DNA of 64,000 nt from Hetaerina americana (GCA_022747635.1 JAKTNV010000009.1:5338204-5402203), one strand, 5' to 3'; counted from the first letter of the stretch, positions 11,538 to 22,784 are shown. The notes: generated by a model not told the origin, from the sequence alone. Translations and numbers: made by a program.

Positions 11538-12190
11538 ATGATAAAACATGAGCATAAACAAGACGAAGACAAAAATCCTAGTATGTGGAAGAGAGGAGCG
11601 GAATGCAGTAGTCACACTGAGAGGACAAAAATTGGAGCAAGTGGATATCTTCACCTATCTCGGAAGTACCATCACGTGGAAGACCGAAGAAGTACTACAG
11701 ACATCAAGCGAAGAAAAGCTCAAGCTAAGAGAGCATTCACAATTAAAAGACAACTGCTGGGTTCAAAGAAGATAGAACTACAGACGAGGGAACAATACGT
11801 GAAAACATTCGAATGGAGCGTGGCACTCTATGGATCAGAAGCATGGACCATCGGAAAAGTAGACCAGAAAAGACTTCAAGCCTTGGAAACCTGGTGTTGG
11901 AGGAGGGTGCTTAAGATCAAATGGCGGGTAAAATAAGAAATGAAGAAGTAAACAGAAGAATAGACGAAGAACGGACCTTATGGAGCACCATAGAGAAAAG
12001 GAGAACCAGACGGATTGGCACCACACCCTGAGGCACAATGGATTCGTGGAGAATATAATAGAAGGAAAAATAGAGGAAGGAGTCTCAAGAGGAAGGCCAA
12101 GGGATAAATATATGGGACAAATAAAGAAGAAAGTACATTGCAAAAAATACCAGGGAGTAAGCATCAGATAGGGTAGGATGGAAGGCTATA
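11538..12190 (+). mobile_element. RTE-like LINE fragment, RT C-terminal half
   Basis: Plus-strand coding in two overlapping frames. INKTKTKILVCGR, FTYLGSTI and AQAKRAFTIKRQLLGSKK lead to VKTFEWSVALYGSEAWTIG and RLQALETWCWRRVLKIKW, then a tail with GRPRDKYMGQIKKK. The order TK.MV, YLGS, W.VALYG.E.WT and LE.WCWRR is typical of RTE/BovB-type elements. Upstream palm motifs are missing and indels break the frame near 11775 and 11936, so it is dead. Confidence 0.82.
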
Positions 12191-12239
12191 GTCAATCAAT
12201 CTTAGGATTGAACGACCAATGATAAAGACGTAAGCTATA

Positions 12240-12660
12240 TTCGTAGATGCGTGTTTATTCTAACTGATTGCAAGTATATTTGCATGCGTGTATGTGATAG
12301 TGGTTATCATGGATATCGAATTGGTATCTACGATATCGCATGGATATTGAATTTACCTCTGTGGGTGAAGATTAGGTTTTACTCGAAGATTTTACTTTTA
12401 AATTCTAATTTGCACGTTATTGGATAGATTACTACATTCAAAGTTGCATGCGTATATTAATTGATTTTATACGTACATGCGTGCGCGTGAATTTTAAGGG
12501 TGTTTGCATGAATATATATATACGACTTTGTGGGTGTAGATTGGCATGAATTTGTGGATTTTTCATGTAGTTTTGTTCTCTTTTACGTGTGGTGACCTAG
12601 CACCCACCGCCATACGCCCTTGTGGCGACTTGTGGGGTGTTGTGTGGATATAGATAAACT
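12240..12660 (+). mobile_element. LINE-D 3' UTR with stem-loop
   Basis: Plus-strand 5'-truncated tail. UTR landmarks are gtttgcatgaatatatat and ttggcatgaatttgtgg. The acctag form of the pre-stem box comes next, then the stem-loop at about 12607-12642 and a tgtggatatagat tail. Confidence 0.75.
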
Positions 12661-12849
12661 GTTCAACAAATGATCAATGGTGCTGCTGTTTTCAGGACTT
12701 TTTATTTATTTGTGGCTTACAAGGAATACGTCACGCCTATCTATGATGGTACGTGATTTTTTTGTGCCAGAAGTCATATTTTCTTGGTAAAAATATAAAT
12801 TTATGCGGAGGAGGAAAAACTAACTTTCCAGGTGAACAGTCGATTCCGT

Positions 12850-13003
12850 TTATAATATCCACTCTGCTAACGATTTCCGATGGAACACTCACTGATAGCA
12901 GCGTAGACTTTTATGAATTTTTTGGCTTTGAATGTGGTTGTATTCTCTTTTATGATTGGTGACCTAACACTCCCTACCACACGCTCTTGTGGGCTATTGT
13001 GAA
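12850..13003 (+). mobile_element. truncated LINE-D tail with partial stem-loop
   Basis: Short tail with the gtgacctaacactcccta box and an arm-damaged stem-loop at about 12970-13003. The right side of the hairpin is incomplete. Confidence 0.6.
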
Positions 13004-13689
13004 CCCAAGTTGCAGTTATTTTAAGATTTAATTCTAGCAATTTGAATATTTGATAACTTCACTTGCTCTTTTGGTAAGTAGGGTTATTTTGACGCACCGT
13101 TGTATGTTGACCAAGAAATTTGCAACTGCATTGTAAGTTCGATGAGTGATTATGAAAAGTGGTTTGAATTTTCTTTGCTTAAATTATTATTTGAATTGTA
13201 ATAATTCATATGAAGTTTTAATCCCATTTAAAATTGATCGTCCATTAAAAATTTAATGCTAATTATTTATCATTTTAGTGATAAAAATGGATTTCTATTT
13301 TCAAATCTATAATTTTTTCTGACATTTTATTATTTTCATGCCATGTACAGAACAAATTTTGCTAAACTAATTAACTAATTTTAAATCGATAAATTTGGGT
13401 GGTCATTTCATTTAAATTAGTGAAAATTGCATGCTATAATGTGACATGTATTGGAATGACAAATGGATTATGTTGGGGCTCTCATTTAGTTTTTGATGTC
13501 ACTTATAGTAAACGTACGCTGTAATACAATGCAGAGTTTCGCATTAAATAATGTAATTGTTTGGCGTTTCATTTATGGGGAATTAAATTTTATTCACTCC
13601 TTGTTGCAATTTACTTGCATTATGCTCTTTGTTGTTTTCCTACCGGTTGCATTTTTATTTATTGTAAACTCATTAAAATGCTATTCTTT
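13004..13689. other. no recognised feature
   Basis: Strongly AT-rich sequence with many stops in all frames. Confidence 0.5.
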
Positions 13690-13760
13690 TCCGAAGGCGG
13701 AGACCTAACACCCCCCACCACACGCCCTTGCGGGTTATCATGTAGATGCAGACAACTAAT
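13690..13760 (+). mobile_element. near-solo LINE stem-loop tail
   Basis: Little more than the agacctaacacc box, the stem-loop (about 13709-13740) and an atgtagatgcaga tail. No convincing target duplication seen. Confidence 0.65.
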
Positions 13761-14483
13761 ATTTGGAATGTAGCACCCTGCAGGCATAGTAGGTGTAGAA
13801 CACAAATATCAGTACCGACGTTTCCGAAGAAACTGGCGTCCAGGTCTTCTTCAGGCGAGATGATTTGAGGGAGAGGTCGCCGAAAATCCAAGCGGAAGGC
13901 CAACCGTTGTGTTTCCGGGGAAAGGTTCGGATATTATATGCATTGGGTCGAGGATATTGGGATCGATCCGCCATTAGTCACTTGGAATGTATGTATAGGG
14001 GTCGCTTGAAGAGGAGGCAAGTTCAGGCAGGTTTTGAGATAAGGGTTTAAATGTGTTTATGGAATGGGTGTCCCTAAAGTAGTTTCAAGAGCACTCCAGT
14101 CTGCAGGCTGTTACATGGAGCGCCTTGTCAATAAGGGCACGGGAGATGAAACGGGGGAGGTGAAACAAAATGGAGGGCGGGAAGGGAGGATGGGGGGAGG
14201 GAAGGAGGGAGAGAGGGAAAAAGGGAATAAGTGAGAGAGACCTCGGAGAGAGCACGTGCCCAGGGATATGCGTGGAGAATCGGGATGGGAACAAATAAAT
14301 GAAATATCCAGGAAACTCCGGCTGGGAATCACTGCTTCTCCCTTCCTGCCTCGAGGATCACGCGCGCCCCTCTATGAGTAATACCGTGTGGATCAATGGA
14401 GTTGAGGCACAAGTGAATAATAAACTACGGTTACATTACAGAGAAGGCTGACGAGACTAGCAGTATTCTCCTACATAGCATGG
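13761..14483. other. no recognised gene; purine-rich segment
   Basis: Contains a GA-rich stretch (14140-14260) and no recognisable coding motif. Confidence 0.5.
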
Positions 14484-14727
14484 ATCTACATCTTCACGAT
14501 ACCCCGTAAGCCGCCGCCAGGGTGTGTGGCGGGGGGTGCTAGGTCACCAGCCATGCATGATTAATCCCAATTATGTCACCTGTACACGAGTACGAGGCAA
14601 TATTCAATAGAGGATACGTATATTCAAATCATGTTGTAGAACTGTTAAAAAGATGGGTACATCAAATAAAAAGATAACATGCAGGAAAAAAACATGCAAT
14701 ATATCGACAAATATACACAACTACCAA
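14484..14727 (-). mobile_element. LINE-B 3' UTR with stem-loop
   Basis: The stem-loop is at about 14502-14537 (outer stem ccccgt/gcgggg) with a ctacatcttc tail on its left. The LINE-B UTR block with gaactgttaaaaagatggg is at about 14640. The fragment ends exactly where the large inverted repeat arm begins. Confidence 0.75.
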
Positions 14728-15384
14728 TTTTTTCCGGAGTTTCAAGTGTCGCTATGAATCTTTTATTTCATGAAACTATTTTCTCGCCGACGTCATTTGG
14801 ACTGTTAGAAAAGAGCCCTGGACAATGTATTACAGGTATGTATAATACATTCAGCAGCGTAATCTTTCTTCTTCTTGATTTATGATTTGAGGAAGCGCAT
14901 TTTTCTTATTTATTCTACTTAAATCTGAAAGAAATGTGTACATTTCTTTCAAAATGTTGGTGGTTGACCACACGTCGGTCGTGGAACTCAGGAAATGATT
15001 GTGAACTGACTTGCGAAATGTTTCGCGTTTGCTCCAATATTGGAAACATTAAATGAATTAGGGTAAAACATAATTTGTAAATATTCATAAAATTAAAAAT
15101 AGTAAATTTACCAGAACTATAAACGCGAGATTTAAAACAAATATAAATATTTCGCCAAAATGGATATTTAGTAGTTAGTTGCTCTAAACTTACTTTTGTC
15201 TGGGTTAGGTTAAAACCCAATGCTAAAATGAAGAATGGAGAAAAGGAAGAATTGACCAAATATGCACGAGATCGAATTTAAAATGAAATTAATATGAGAT
15301 AAATATATTATTCTACTCCAGGCTTAAAAGTTATTTCATTGTAAACATGAGAATCTAAAGTAAAGTTTTAAAAATAACCAGTAT
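14728..15384 (+). repeat. 660-bp inverted repeat, left arm
   Basis: This arm is, by eye, nearly identical to the reverse complement of 17423-18083, with only scattered substitutions and small indels. The outer edge is ttttttccggagtttcaag and the inner edge is aataaccagtat. No protein family is recognised in the arm. Candidate origins are long TIRs, an inverted duplication, or Penelope-type inverted terminal repeats, because Penelope-like coding abuts the other arm. Confidence 0.9.
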
Positions 15385-15393
15385 TTCGGCAAT

Positions 15394-15396
<3 letters not shown>

Positions 15397-15458
<62 letters not shown>

Positions 15459-15460
15459 GA

Positions 15461-15532
<72 letters not shown>
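15397..15532. repeat. compound (TA)n(GT)n(TA)n microsatellite
   Basis: About 136 bp of TA repeats interrupted by a short tgtgtgtgtgtgtgtgtg block near 15461-15480, just inside the left inverted-repeat arm. Confidence 0.97.
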
Positions 15533-15534
<2 letters not shown>

Positions 15535-16069
15535 CGAAAATCCTTAACTACACAGTGTTGCACAACAATATGTTGTGCCTTTTAAAAAAACAATCTTTCT
15601 ACTCGTAAGCTAAAAAAATGAAAAGGGAATGTTGACATAGTCTTTTACGGAAAAAAGAGAATATTTTAGAGACGTGAATTTGGTGGAAATATTTAACATA
15701 ACGTATACTTTAAAAATGCATTCATCAAAATGCTTCTCAGGCCAAGGGTACTTTTTATGTGAATCCATGATTGACATAAGCACGAGTCAATACGGGGAAA
15801 ACCCAAATAGTGTAAAGAAATGAAACTCAGATGTAGGCGCAGCGCTAGTCGGATGACACACAAAAGGTTATTTCTTGATTTGTAAAATATATGAATTACT
15901 CCTTAAGTTCTCCCGCCTCTTCTTAGATTAATGTCCAACAACTTACCCAAGAAATTTGAAAATTTTGTCATTTCCCAAGGTAACTCCCTGTAGACGTACA
16001 TATATGTAACGACGACGAAAGCATGATTTGCCATTCTGGCAGGAGGTTTGCCCTCAATATATGCGTTAT
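15533..16069. other. no recognised feature
   Basis: AT-rich spacer within the inverted repeat; nothing recognised. Confidence 0.5.
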
Positions 16070-16125
16070 TTTAGTATCCTGTAAAGCCGCCACTAGGGTG
16101 TGTGGCAGGGGGTGATTAATCTAAT
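16070..16125 (-). mobile_element. solo LINE-C type stem-loop
   Basis: Matches the LINE-C form (tgtgtggcagggggtgatta) with the tagtatcctg edge also seen at 18838. Almost no UTR is attached. Confidence 0.65.
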
Positions 16126-16560
16126 TGCTCCAGCGCATCGAGGCGGTGACCTTTCTTCTTAAAGTGCAGGATTTCGGGGTTGAAATCGCTGCTGTGACCA
16201 CAACCTCTCTGGTGTTTGGCGAAGAGTGAAGTGGAGATGTTTTTTCTAAACCATGCTCGGTGCTCCTCTACTGGAGCAATTAGAAATACTTCACCATATA
16301 GATTACGGAGGAGATGTTTTAAACCAACGAATTTTTTTACCCATCATGTTCCCCGTTATTGTATTTTCCTCACCCCCCTGCCAACTAAACTGACACCAAG
16401 CAAATCCTTTTCGACAATGTAGTAACTCCTCCTCCCAGCCAGCTACTTAATCACCTGACTAATTACCCAGTGCCGTTCGCAATACCCATTCCCCCACTCC
16501 TCTGCCAGCCTACCCGAAGCCAAGCAAAACTTTTTTCAATATTGTATTTATTCCTTCCCC
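16126..16560. repeat. imperfect direct repeat in C-rich DNA
   Basis: Two related blocks of about 80 bp (16373-16450 and 16498-16578) share the order ctgccaactaa / ctgccagccta, then caagcaaa, aatgtagta / attgtattta and cagcc..cta.tt.atca. No gene seen. Confidence 0.5.
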
Positions 16561-16870
16561 CAGCCTGCTAATTTATCAATATTACCAATCCTCTTCCTGC
16601 CTCAACCAGTCCTTGCTTTCCTTCCTCCCTCCTCTTCCACTCCGTCCAGATATATGAATATCTGGACGGAGAGATATATATACTATATATATATAGTACA
16701 ATACACAGTAACAAACAATATAGAAACACAAAAAAAGAACACTCACACGTATTTTCTTGATATTTCGACGGAGACAATCCCTCTTCCTCTGAAGATATAG
16801 AAGTAATGACTGCTGGAATTGTTGAGGTGAGGGGTGTGAGAGAAAGGGAAGGGGGCCAGAGGAAGGGGAG
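16561..16870 (-). mobile_element. Penelope-like element 3' terminal fragment
   Basis: On the minus strand this reads through a hammerhead-like remnant (cagaggaagaggg ... gtcgaaata), then gtgagtgttc and a tgtgtttctatatt segment. That order matches the 3' end of the copy at 54181. It faces the fragment at 16880 head to head across an imperfect inverted junction (taatgactgctgg against cagcagttg). Confidence 0.55.
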
Positions 16871-16879
16871 AACGGGAGG

Positions 16880-17422
16880 CGAAGGAGCAATACCTTCATT
16901 ACAGCAGTTGTCACCCCTCCCATACCAAGCGCTCCATCCCTTACTCTCTCTCTATCCGCGGTCACCGCATTTGCAACCATCCCGAATCCCTTAACAAATA
17001 CCTTAACAACCTTCACCACTCCCTCCTCCAACGAGGATACCCTGATTCTCTCCTCCATAAAAAAATACTTAAACATTCCTACACCCCCAAGCCTGCATCA
17101 ACCACAGACTCCCAGCCTCTTTCAATCTGTACTACCTACTTCCCAGGCATTCAGTCTCTCAAATTCATCCTCAAAGACCTATTCCCCATCCTCAAAAATC
17201 ACAACACTTCCTCCAACCTTCTCCCCAATTGCCCCTCTGTCACCTTCAAACGTCCCGCCAACCTAGCAGATATCCTCAAATCCACCAGGCCACTCTCAAA
17301 ATCCCCTCACACCCCCAGAGCCATACCCACTCCATGTCATCGAGCAAGATGCAAAACCTGCCCTATTTTCACCACTCCACCCCACTCCATCCCACCATTT
17401 AACTCTCTCCCGCTCTTCCCCT
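16880..17422 (+). mobile_element. Penelope-like element, RT C-terminal coding
   Basis: One plus-strand frame reads YLHYSSCHPSHTKRSIPYSL, then IRGHRICNHPESLNKYLNNL, TYFPGIQSLKFILKDLFPIL, LPNCPSVTFKRPANLADIL and CHRARCKTCPIF. The order CHP.HTK.SIPYS, then C.RCKTCPI, is the region linking the reverse transcriptase and the GIY-YIG nuclease in Penelope-like elements. Coding stops at the right inverted-repeat arm before any GIY-YIG motif, so the nuclease is lost. The copy at 54181 keeps it. Confidence 0.72.
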
Positions 17423-18083
17423 ATACTGGTTATTTTGAAAACTCTACTTTAGATTCTCATGTTTACAATGAAATAACTTTTAAGCCTGGAGTAGAATAAT
17501 ATATTTATCTCATATTAATTTAATTTTAAATTCGATCTCGTGTATATTTGGTCAATTCTTCCTTTTCTCCATTCTTCATTTTAGCATTGGGTTTTAACCT
17601 AACCCAGACAAAAGTTTAGAGCAAATACTCAACTAACTACTAAATATCCATTTTGGCGAAATATTTATATTTGTTTTAAATCTCGCGTTTATAGTTCTGG
17701 TAAATTTACTATTTTTAATTTTATGAATATTTACAAATTATGTTTTACCCTAATTCATTTAATGTTTCCAATATTGGAGCAAACGCGAAACATTTCGCAA
17801 GTCAGTTCACAATCATTTCCTGAGTTCCACGATCGACGTGTGGTCAACCACCAACATTTTGAAAGAAATGTACACATTTCTTTCAGATTTAAGTAGAATA
17901 AATAAGAAAAATGCGCTTCCTCAAATCATAAATCAAGAAGAAGAAAGATTACGCTGCTGAATGTGTTATACATACCTGTAATACATTGTCCAGGGCTCTT
18001 TTCTAACAGTCCAAATGACGTCGGCGAGAAAATAGTTTCATGAAATAAAAGATTCATAGCGACACTTGAAACTCCGGAAAAAA
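17423..18083 (-). repeat. 660-bp inverted repeat, right arm
   Basis: Reverse-complement partner of 14728-15384, 2.0 kb away. A transcript crossing both arms would fold into a duplex of about 650 bp. The Penelope-like reading frame continues a few codons into the inner edge of this arm ([15 protein letters not shown]), so the arm may include element sequence. Confidence 0.9.
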
Positions 18084-18837
18084 CAAAGACTCGAGTAAGG
18101 GAGAAGTTAGAAATGAGAGAAGGAAACAGAAATGAGGCGAATGGGGAAAGTTTTGACGGCTCTGGTTCTACGGGAACAGAGCCACCTTCTGTCAAGGTTG
18201 GGAACTTTTTTTGAAAGACAAGCCAAGAACGCAACAGGAACATTGGCCTCTGACAACGAAGTCGAATAAAATAAAAATTACGGTTACGACCCGCGCAGAG
18301 GCAACCCGGGGGATACTTCCGGCGAATGAAGGGAATGAGGATGGGATTGGGAGAGGGGGGGGGATGAAGGGAAATGGGACAGACGATAGGGGGGGAAAAA
18401 ATAAATTACGTCGATGTGGAGAAACAAAATACGGTCGGCGGAAGGGAAGGGAATAAGATTTGATCCAAATCCTGGGCCGGGACGGATTTTACCCCACGAG
18501 GAGACCACGTCGAGTGAGACGCAATTCTAGACTTTTCCAGAAAGGCAAGAGCACGACCACGAAATATTAATAAAATTCAAATCTAAAAAGATGAAGAAAT
18601 ATCCAAATGCGAGGTCTGTACGCATTTCCCGCTCAACGCAGAAATTCGAGCGAACGTAAAGTAAATTTCTTTGAAGGAGTGAAAACCCCGGTGACACAAA
18701 CATCCCTTGACAAGTCGAGATGCATGAGCTTTGGTACATAACCACATGCATAATGCACCTCGTTTGAATATGGTGACCCTTAGAAATATTGACGGCTGGA
18801 TTTCAAGGGGATAAGACCCTTTTTTAGGATTATTGTA
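18084..18837. other. no recognised feature
   Basis: Purine-rich in 18300-18460 (gggagagggggggg), otherwise ordinary. No coding motif. Confidence 0.5.
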
Positions 18838-19200
18838 GTATTTTTAGTATCCTGCAAGCCATGACTAGGATGTGTGGCAGGGAAATAATAGACACCAGAA
18901 TAATTTTCATCCTAATATGACCCTTCCGCGGTCGGACAATGTTATTCTGATCCCTCATTACGCTTGTGGGAAAAATGAGACCTTAAACCTATCTGCTCTA
19001 CGCATAAATTGCCTAGCTTTATTGGCACGACCCCTCCTACCGTAGCATGATAGGGGTAATATTACATTTTCAACATCACTGCTAAATAGACGCCCTTCCA
19101 AGTAATGCAAAAGATCTAATATGCTGAGATTCATTTCATGTGCGTATGCTTCGTCATCCCAACGCCCCAACCTTGAGAGCGTATCATTCACCAAGACGAC
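18838..19200 (-). mobile_element. LINE-C (CR1-like) 3' end
   Basis: The minus-strand frame 19194-18958 reads GRWDDEAYAHEMNLSILDLL, HYLEGRLFSSDVENVILPLS, CYGRRGRANKARQF and RRADRFKVSFFPQA. This is the typical C-terminus of CR1-type reverse transcriptase polyproteins (..L..GR..S.DV...LLP..YGRR..., then D.FK.SFFP). A short UTR and the LINE-C stem-loop (18852-18886) follow, with a tagtatc edge. It is homologous to 30365 and 44440. Confidence 0.82.
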
Positions 19201-19469
19201 CGCGACGGAAAAACTGCATTTTTACTGCGTTACCCAAATCTTCTTTCAGGTAAATACTGAAAAGATTGACCACTCAGCCAAAATCCATCCATACTTCAGT
19301 CACCTCGCAACTATGAGCAAACTCATACTTAGTTACATATTCCATGTGTCCTCATGGAAATTGAATAGTTCACTCGCATGTTTAAGTTGGTGAAATAAAC
19401 TCTTGTAATGAATGGTATGGCAATCTTCATTGAATGTAAAGTGAATTATCAGATTATTTATATTAACTG

Positions 19470-20690
19470 TCCATTGATCAAGGTGGAATTTTTATGGACA
19501 AAGAGTAAATAGCCTTGAATAGACTGGCCCGCCAGGCATAATATCCCACACCACAAAAAACCCTTCATCAAATCTTCTTCCTTCCTCCCTTCATTCCGTC
19601 CGACATCCCCTCGCCTGTTCCCTCGCTGGCCCAACGTTCTCCCCTCTCTAAGACAAGTCTTCAACATCCCGTCGCAAACCGATACGCCCTGAATTCATCT
19701 TTCTTCATTCATTTGGATTTCTCCCAGTCATACCTTCTCATTCCTCCATCATCTAGTACATATTCGTTTGCCTTCCTGGCCATCCATTGTTTCCACCCTT
19801 CTCCACGCCCACATCTCAAAATACTCATCTGTTCCTTTAGTGTTTCCGCGCCGTGCAAAATCACAATTTTCGCGAATTTGGACTCAAAATACTGACTCAA
19901 TGCTTGAACCTATTTGCATACCTATGTTTTTTACTTTAGATCCTTACTAATTTGACAAATTTGGCCAAAAACACATCCGAGATAGGTTGCCACCTTCACG
20001 TGCACTAGCTTTTTTGCCTATTTTTTTACGATTAATTTCGCCTTTCTCTTTCACTAAATTCTAATAACCTTTGTTTTGATTATATTAATTCTCATCCACT
20101 GCCTATCAAATAGAGTTTATGATGCACTCAGTAATTCTTGTAACCCCTTGGCATAGAGGCAAACTATCATTCGTAATTCCCAAAACTAACTTATTTCCCA
20201 ACTAGTCCATTCTAATTTCCCCCAAATACGCGTTAAAAATCCTGGATGATGATGGACACCTGTATTTGATGTCTTCCTAGTACATTCCTATCCCGCACTT
20301 CCCTCCGCTACGCACACCTGTGTTACTTAGAATACGTACAGAGTGAGGATATGTAGTCTTTTTCCAAATCTAACCCTATTTTCTGCTGCACATTTATCAA
20401 TTCTACACAATTTTCTATAGAGAACGCCTTCTCGAAATATACGTGCTACAAAAAAATATATCCTTATGGTACTCGATGTTTCCCTCAATTAGGCACCTCA
20501 TTACAGAAGGCCTCTTCCTTTCCTGAACCCAAACCGATAGTCCCATATGCGACCTTCTTTCTACCCACTTATAGAAAAAACAAAGACCACTCCAGCTGCG
20601 TGTACAATCAAATGTTTCCTCTTGATTTGACGAAATCATTCGGGCAAGTTCGTCTTTTTTAATTACTCCGATTTTATCTTTAAGCACTAA
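19470..20690 (-). mobile_element. RTE-like LINE, decayed 3' half
   Basis: Minus strand, right to left: FGSGKEEAF and YFEKAFSIENCVELI near 20540-20370 (the F.KG..TRDAI and DFEKAFD blocks of RTE palms), MRINIIKTKVIRI near 20090, FAKIVILHGAETL and RCGRGEGWKQW near 19900-19790, and a tail with MLKTCLREGRTLG and RGDVGRNEGRKEED near 19660-19560. Many frameshifts; clearly dead. The tail matches the RTE copies at 41365 and 41885. Confidence 0.72.
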
Positions 20691-21184
20691 TTAGTGTACG
20701 ATTATTGTTAAACCCTTAAGTAGTTCCCCCGGTGGGTTATCATCCCTACAGTTTTATTTGATTAAAAAAGGCTAGAGTATTGCCTTCTATATTTAAGAGC
20801 AATGACAGGGAGGAACCAAGATTTTGCAGTTATATTTCCGTCTAATCCATATCAAGTAGGGTCATGGAACACGTATAATCGTTTGTTCAATGGCAAGATA
20901 TATGGTATTGATGAGAAACCAGAACGGTTTAACAAAGAGTTAATCCAACCAGGCAGAGCTGTTTGTTTTTTGAGAGTTTTGTTCATGATATTTTTAGTTC
21001 GGGAGAGAGTAATGCTTTGGTGGATGTGATTTTTTTTTATTTTAAAAAAACGTCCGTCTAAATACATCACAATAAACTCCTGACAAAGCAAGAAGTATAC
21101 AGCGTTTGGGTTGCAATAAAGGCTTTAAAAATGGTCGCGTTCAAAGAGTATCCATGGCAGCTCTATTCTAGTAAAAGTTACTTC
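20691..21184. other. no recognised feature
   Basis: AT-rich DNA; the 75-codon open frame at 20802 has no recognisable motif. Confidence 0.5.
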
Positions 21185-21505
21185 AGTTTTTACGTGAGGT
21201 GACCTACAGCTGAGGTCATTCGCCTGTCCATAAGGAATTGACTGGAAAGGATGACGGGGGCGGGGGGGAAGAGAAATCCGGCGTCGGAAACCAGGCGGCA
21301 TTAGCCTACTCTTAACGAAAGTCGCCAAGGGGACCGCAGTTTAACGTCCGATTCGACGGACGGCGTATTTACTCTAAATTCTATCCACAAAGTGCCTCAA
21401 GTAGAGATTGGAATACCACTGAAAAATATTTTTCCTCCAGGATTCAAACCCGGGTCCTCTAGGTGAGAAGCAAGGACGTTAGCCACCGCACCATTCCGAT
21501 TCCCT
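21185..21505 (-). mobile_element. tRNA-derived SINE, full head and body
   Basis: On the minus strand from 21505 the head reads GCGGTGGCTAACGTCC (A-box-like) and GGGTTTGAATCC (B-box) about 35 nt apart. A body follows with CGTTAAACTGCGGTCCCCTT and GTTAAGAGTAGGCTAATG blocks, ending near 21190. Box spacing and the cloverleaf-like head support a pol III tRNA-derived SINE. It is a different family from the SINEs at 25052, 58048 and 60049. Confidence 0.72.
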
Positions 21506-21524
21506 ACTTCATATGTTCCACTTG

Positions 21525-21850
21525 GAAATTTATCGGACCTCTATTATTCCTACTTTACGTTAACGACATTAACTCCGTGGTTAATTGTACGATACGCTCA
21601 TTTGCTGACAGCACAGTGGTTTAACGAGATCACCGTAATTCTGAGAACGAAGTAACTCAGTGGGTTACCTTCATGCTATAAAACGTTCGTGCGACTCTTG
21701 GCAACGAGAGTTAAACTTAAAAACGTTCGTAGTGATGAGTTTTTTGGAAATAAAAATTCCATGTAGAACGTCTACATACCGAAATAAAAATTGTAGACTC
21801 GATTAACTATTTAGGCGTCAAAAATGGAGTGAAGTGGGCCGAGTCCCTTA
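21525..21850 (+). mobile_element. CR1-like RT palm fragment
   Basis: Conceptual translation gives IGPLLFLLYVNDINSVVNCT, then IRSFADSTVV (the catalytic FADD, with its second aspartate changed to serine) and, after indels, INYLGVKNGVKW. These are the palm motifs GPLLF.LY.NDI, FADD and YLGV of CR1/Jockey reverse transcriptases. Multiple in-frame stops. Confidence 0.78.
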
Positions 21851-21924
21851 CTTGCTAGGATTCGTTTTCATATTATGTTCCATCGTATTATCTCGGGATT
21901 AATAATTAAGGTGGGTCCCGGCAC

Positions 21925-22145
21925 CGGAATGGAAGGCTAAATTGAGTAGCTTCAGGCGTGATGTGGTGAAAGTCGAACATAATGAATAACTGATTGAAGC
22001 ACTTTTCCACTTGATAAAATTTTTTATTTTACGACCGGGTTTCCATGTATTACATCAGACCTGATGATGATGTAATACATCGAAACCCAGTCGTAAAATA
22101 AAAAAAAATAACAAGTGGAAAAGTGCTTCAATCAGTTATTCATTA
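21925..22145. mobile_element. Penelope-type palindrome with hammerhead motif
   Basis: Arms 21981-22057 and 22068-22144 are inverted copies (left tgaataactgattgaagcac, right its complement), with mismatches near the A/T run. The flank ttcaggcgtgatgtggtgaa resembles attcaggcttgaggtcgtgg beside the palindrome at 34859. This suggests two inverted copies of the same Penelope-like terminal repeat. Confidence 0.65.
22058..22096 (+). ncRNA. hammerhead-like ribozyme motif
   Basis: Core CTGATGA (22061-22067), stem II GATGT-AAT-ACATC (22069-22081, perfect), GAAAC (22082-22086), tiny stem III AC/GT with loop CCA, and a GTC cleavage triplet ending at 22092. Hammerheads with a minimal stem III are known from Penelope-like elements. 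Stem I pairing is weak here (about 2 bp), so activity may need a dimer or may be lost. The opposite arm carries a damaged core. Confidence 0.6.
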
Positions 22146-22204
22146 TATTCAGAATGGCAGGCATTCTGTTCGCAACATTATCACACAAATGAGCGCCTCA
22201 CGCG

Positions 22205-22560
22205 ACGGCGTTTCCTAAGAGAGGGAAGTTGACGACAGGCACGTTAAGGAAAGACTCGAAGAAAAGAATAGTGAAAAGTTTGACGTGGAGCGTAGCTTGG
22301 TATGATTCAGAAAGTTATTTGTTGAGCCAGTGGTGGGATAAGGGTAGATGGGAGGCCAATGAGACGTGGGCGTGGGGACGAATGGAAAAAATAAAACGGA
22401 AGGGAAGAAAAGAAATAAGTTCTAAGAATGACAGGCAGGGGAAGAGAGAGAGAGAAGGCTGTAGGGCGAAATGCGAAGGAGACAGGACAATTGGATGCAG
22501 GAGGGGAGGCGGGGGGGGGGGGGACGGGCGCAGGAGACGAAGGCAATAAGGGGGGGGGGG
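22205..22560 (+). mobile_element. RTE-like LINE fragment
   Basis: Reads TGTLRKDSKKRIVKSLTWSV, then AWYDSESYLLSQWWDKGRWE and ANETWAWGRMEKIKRKGRKE. This matches the TGTLSKDVKKRLVKTLIWSV block of the copy at 41885. It passes into a G-rich run (about 22510-22560). Confidence 0.7.
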
Positions 22561-22784
22561 AATGGGACGGGAAAGTGAGACGTGAGAGAGTGAATAGGGA
22601 ATAGAGTAAAAGGGTTAGGAAATAAATGAGGAGGGAACAGGGAGTACAAAGACTTGTAAAAAATAAGAAAAAATATAAAATTATAAAGGCGAATAGGCGT
22701 TTTGGATGGAATTTAAGGAGATACCATGTACAGGGCTGGCTAAAGAATAAGTTTTATGTACTAAACAAGTAGTATCAAAGAATA
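22561..22784. other. purine-rich spacer
   Basis: G/A-rich sequence continuing from the RTE fragment; nothing recognised. Confidence 0.5.

Noticed and set aside
12240..12660. D-type tail read as an independent SINE
   Set aside because: Copies at 10649, 35110 and 59430 show the same UTR contiguous with LINE reverse-transcriptase coding, and no pol III boxes were found.
14915..15259. 114-codon open frame in the left inverted-repeat arm
   Set aside because: Broken in the right arm by small changes and carries no motif, so not a conserved protein.
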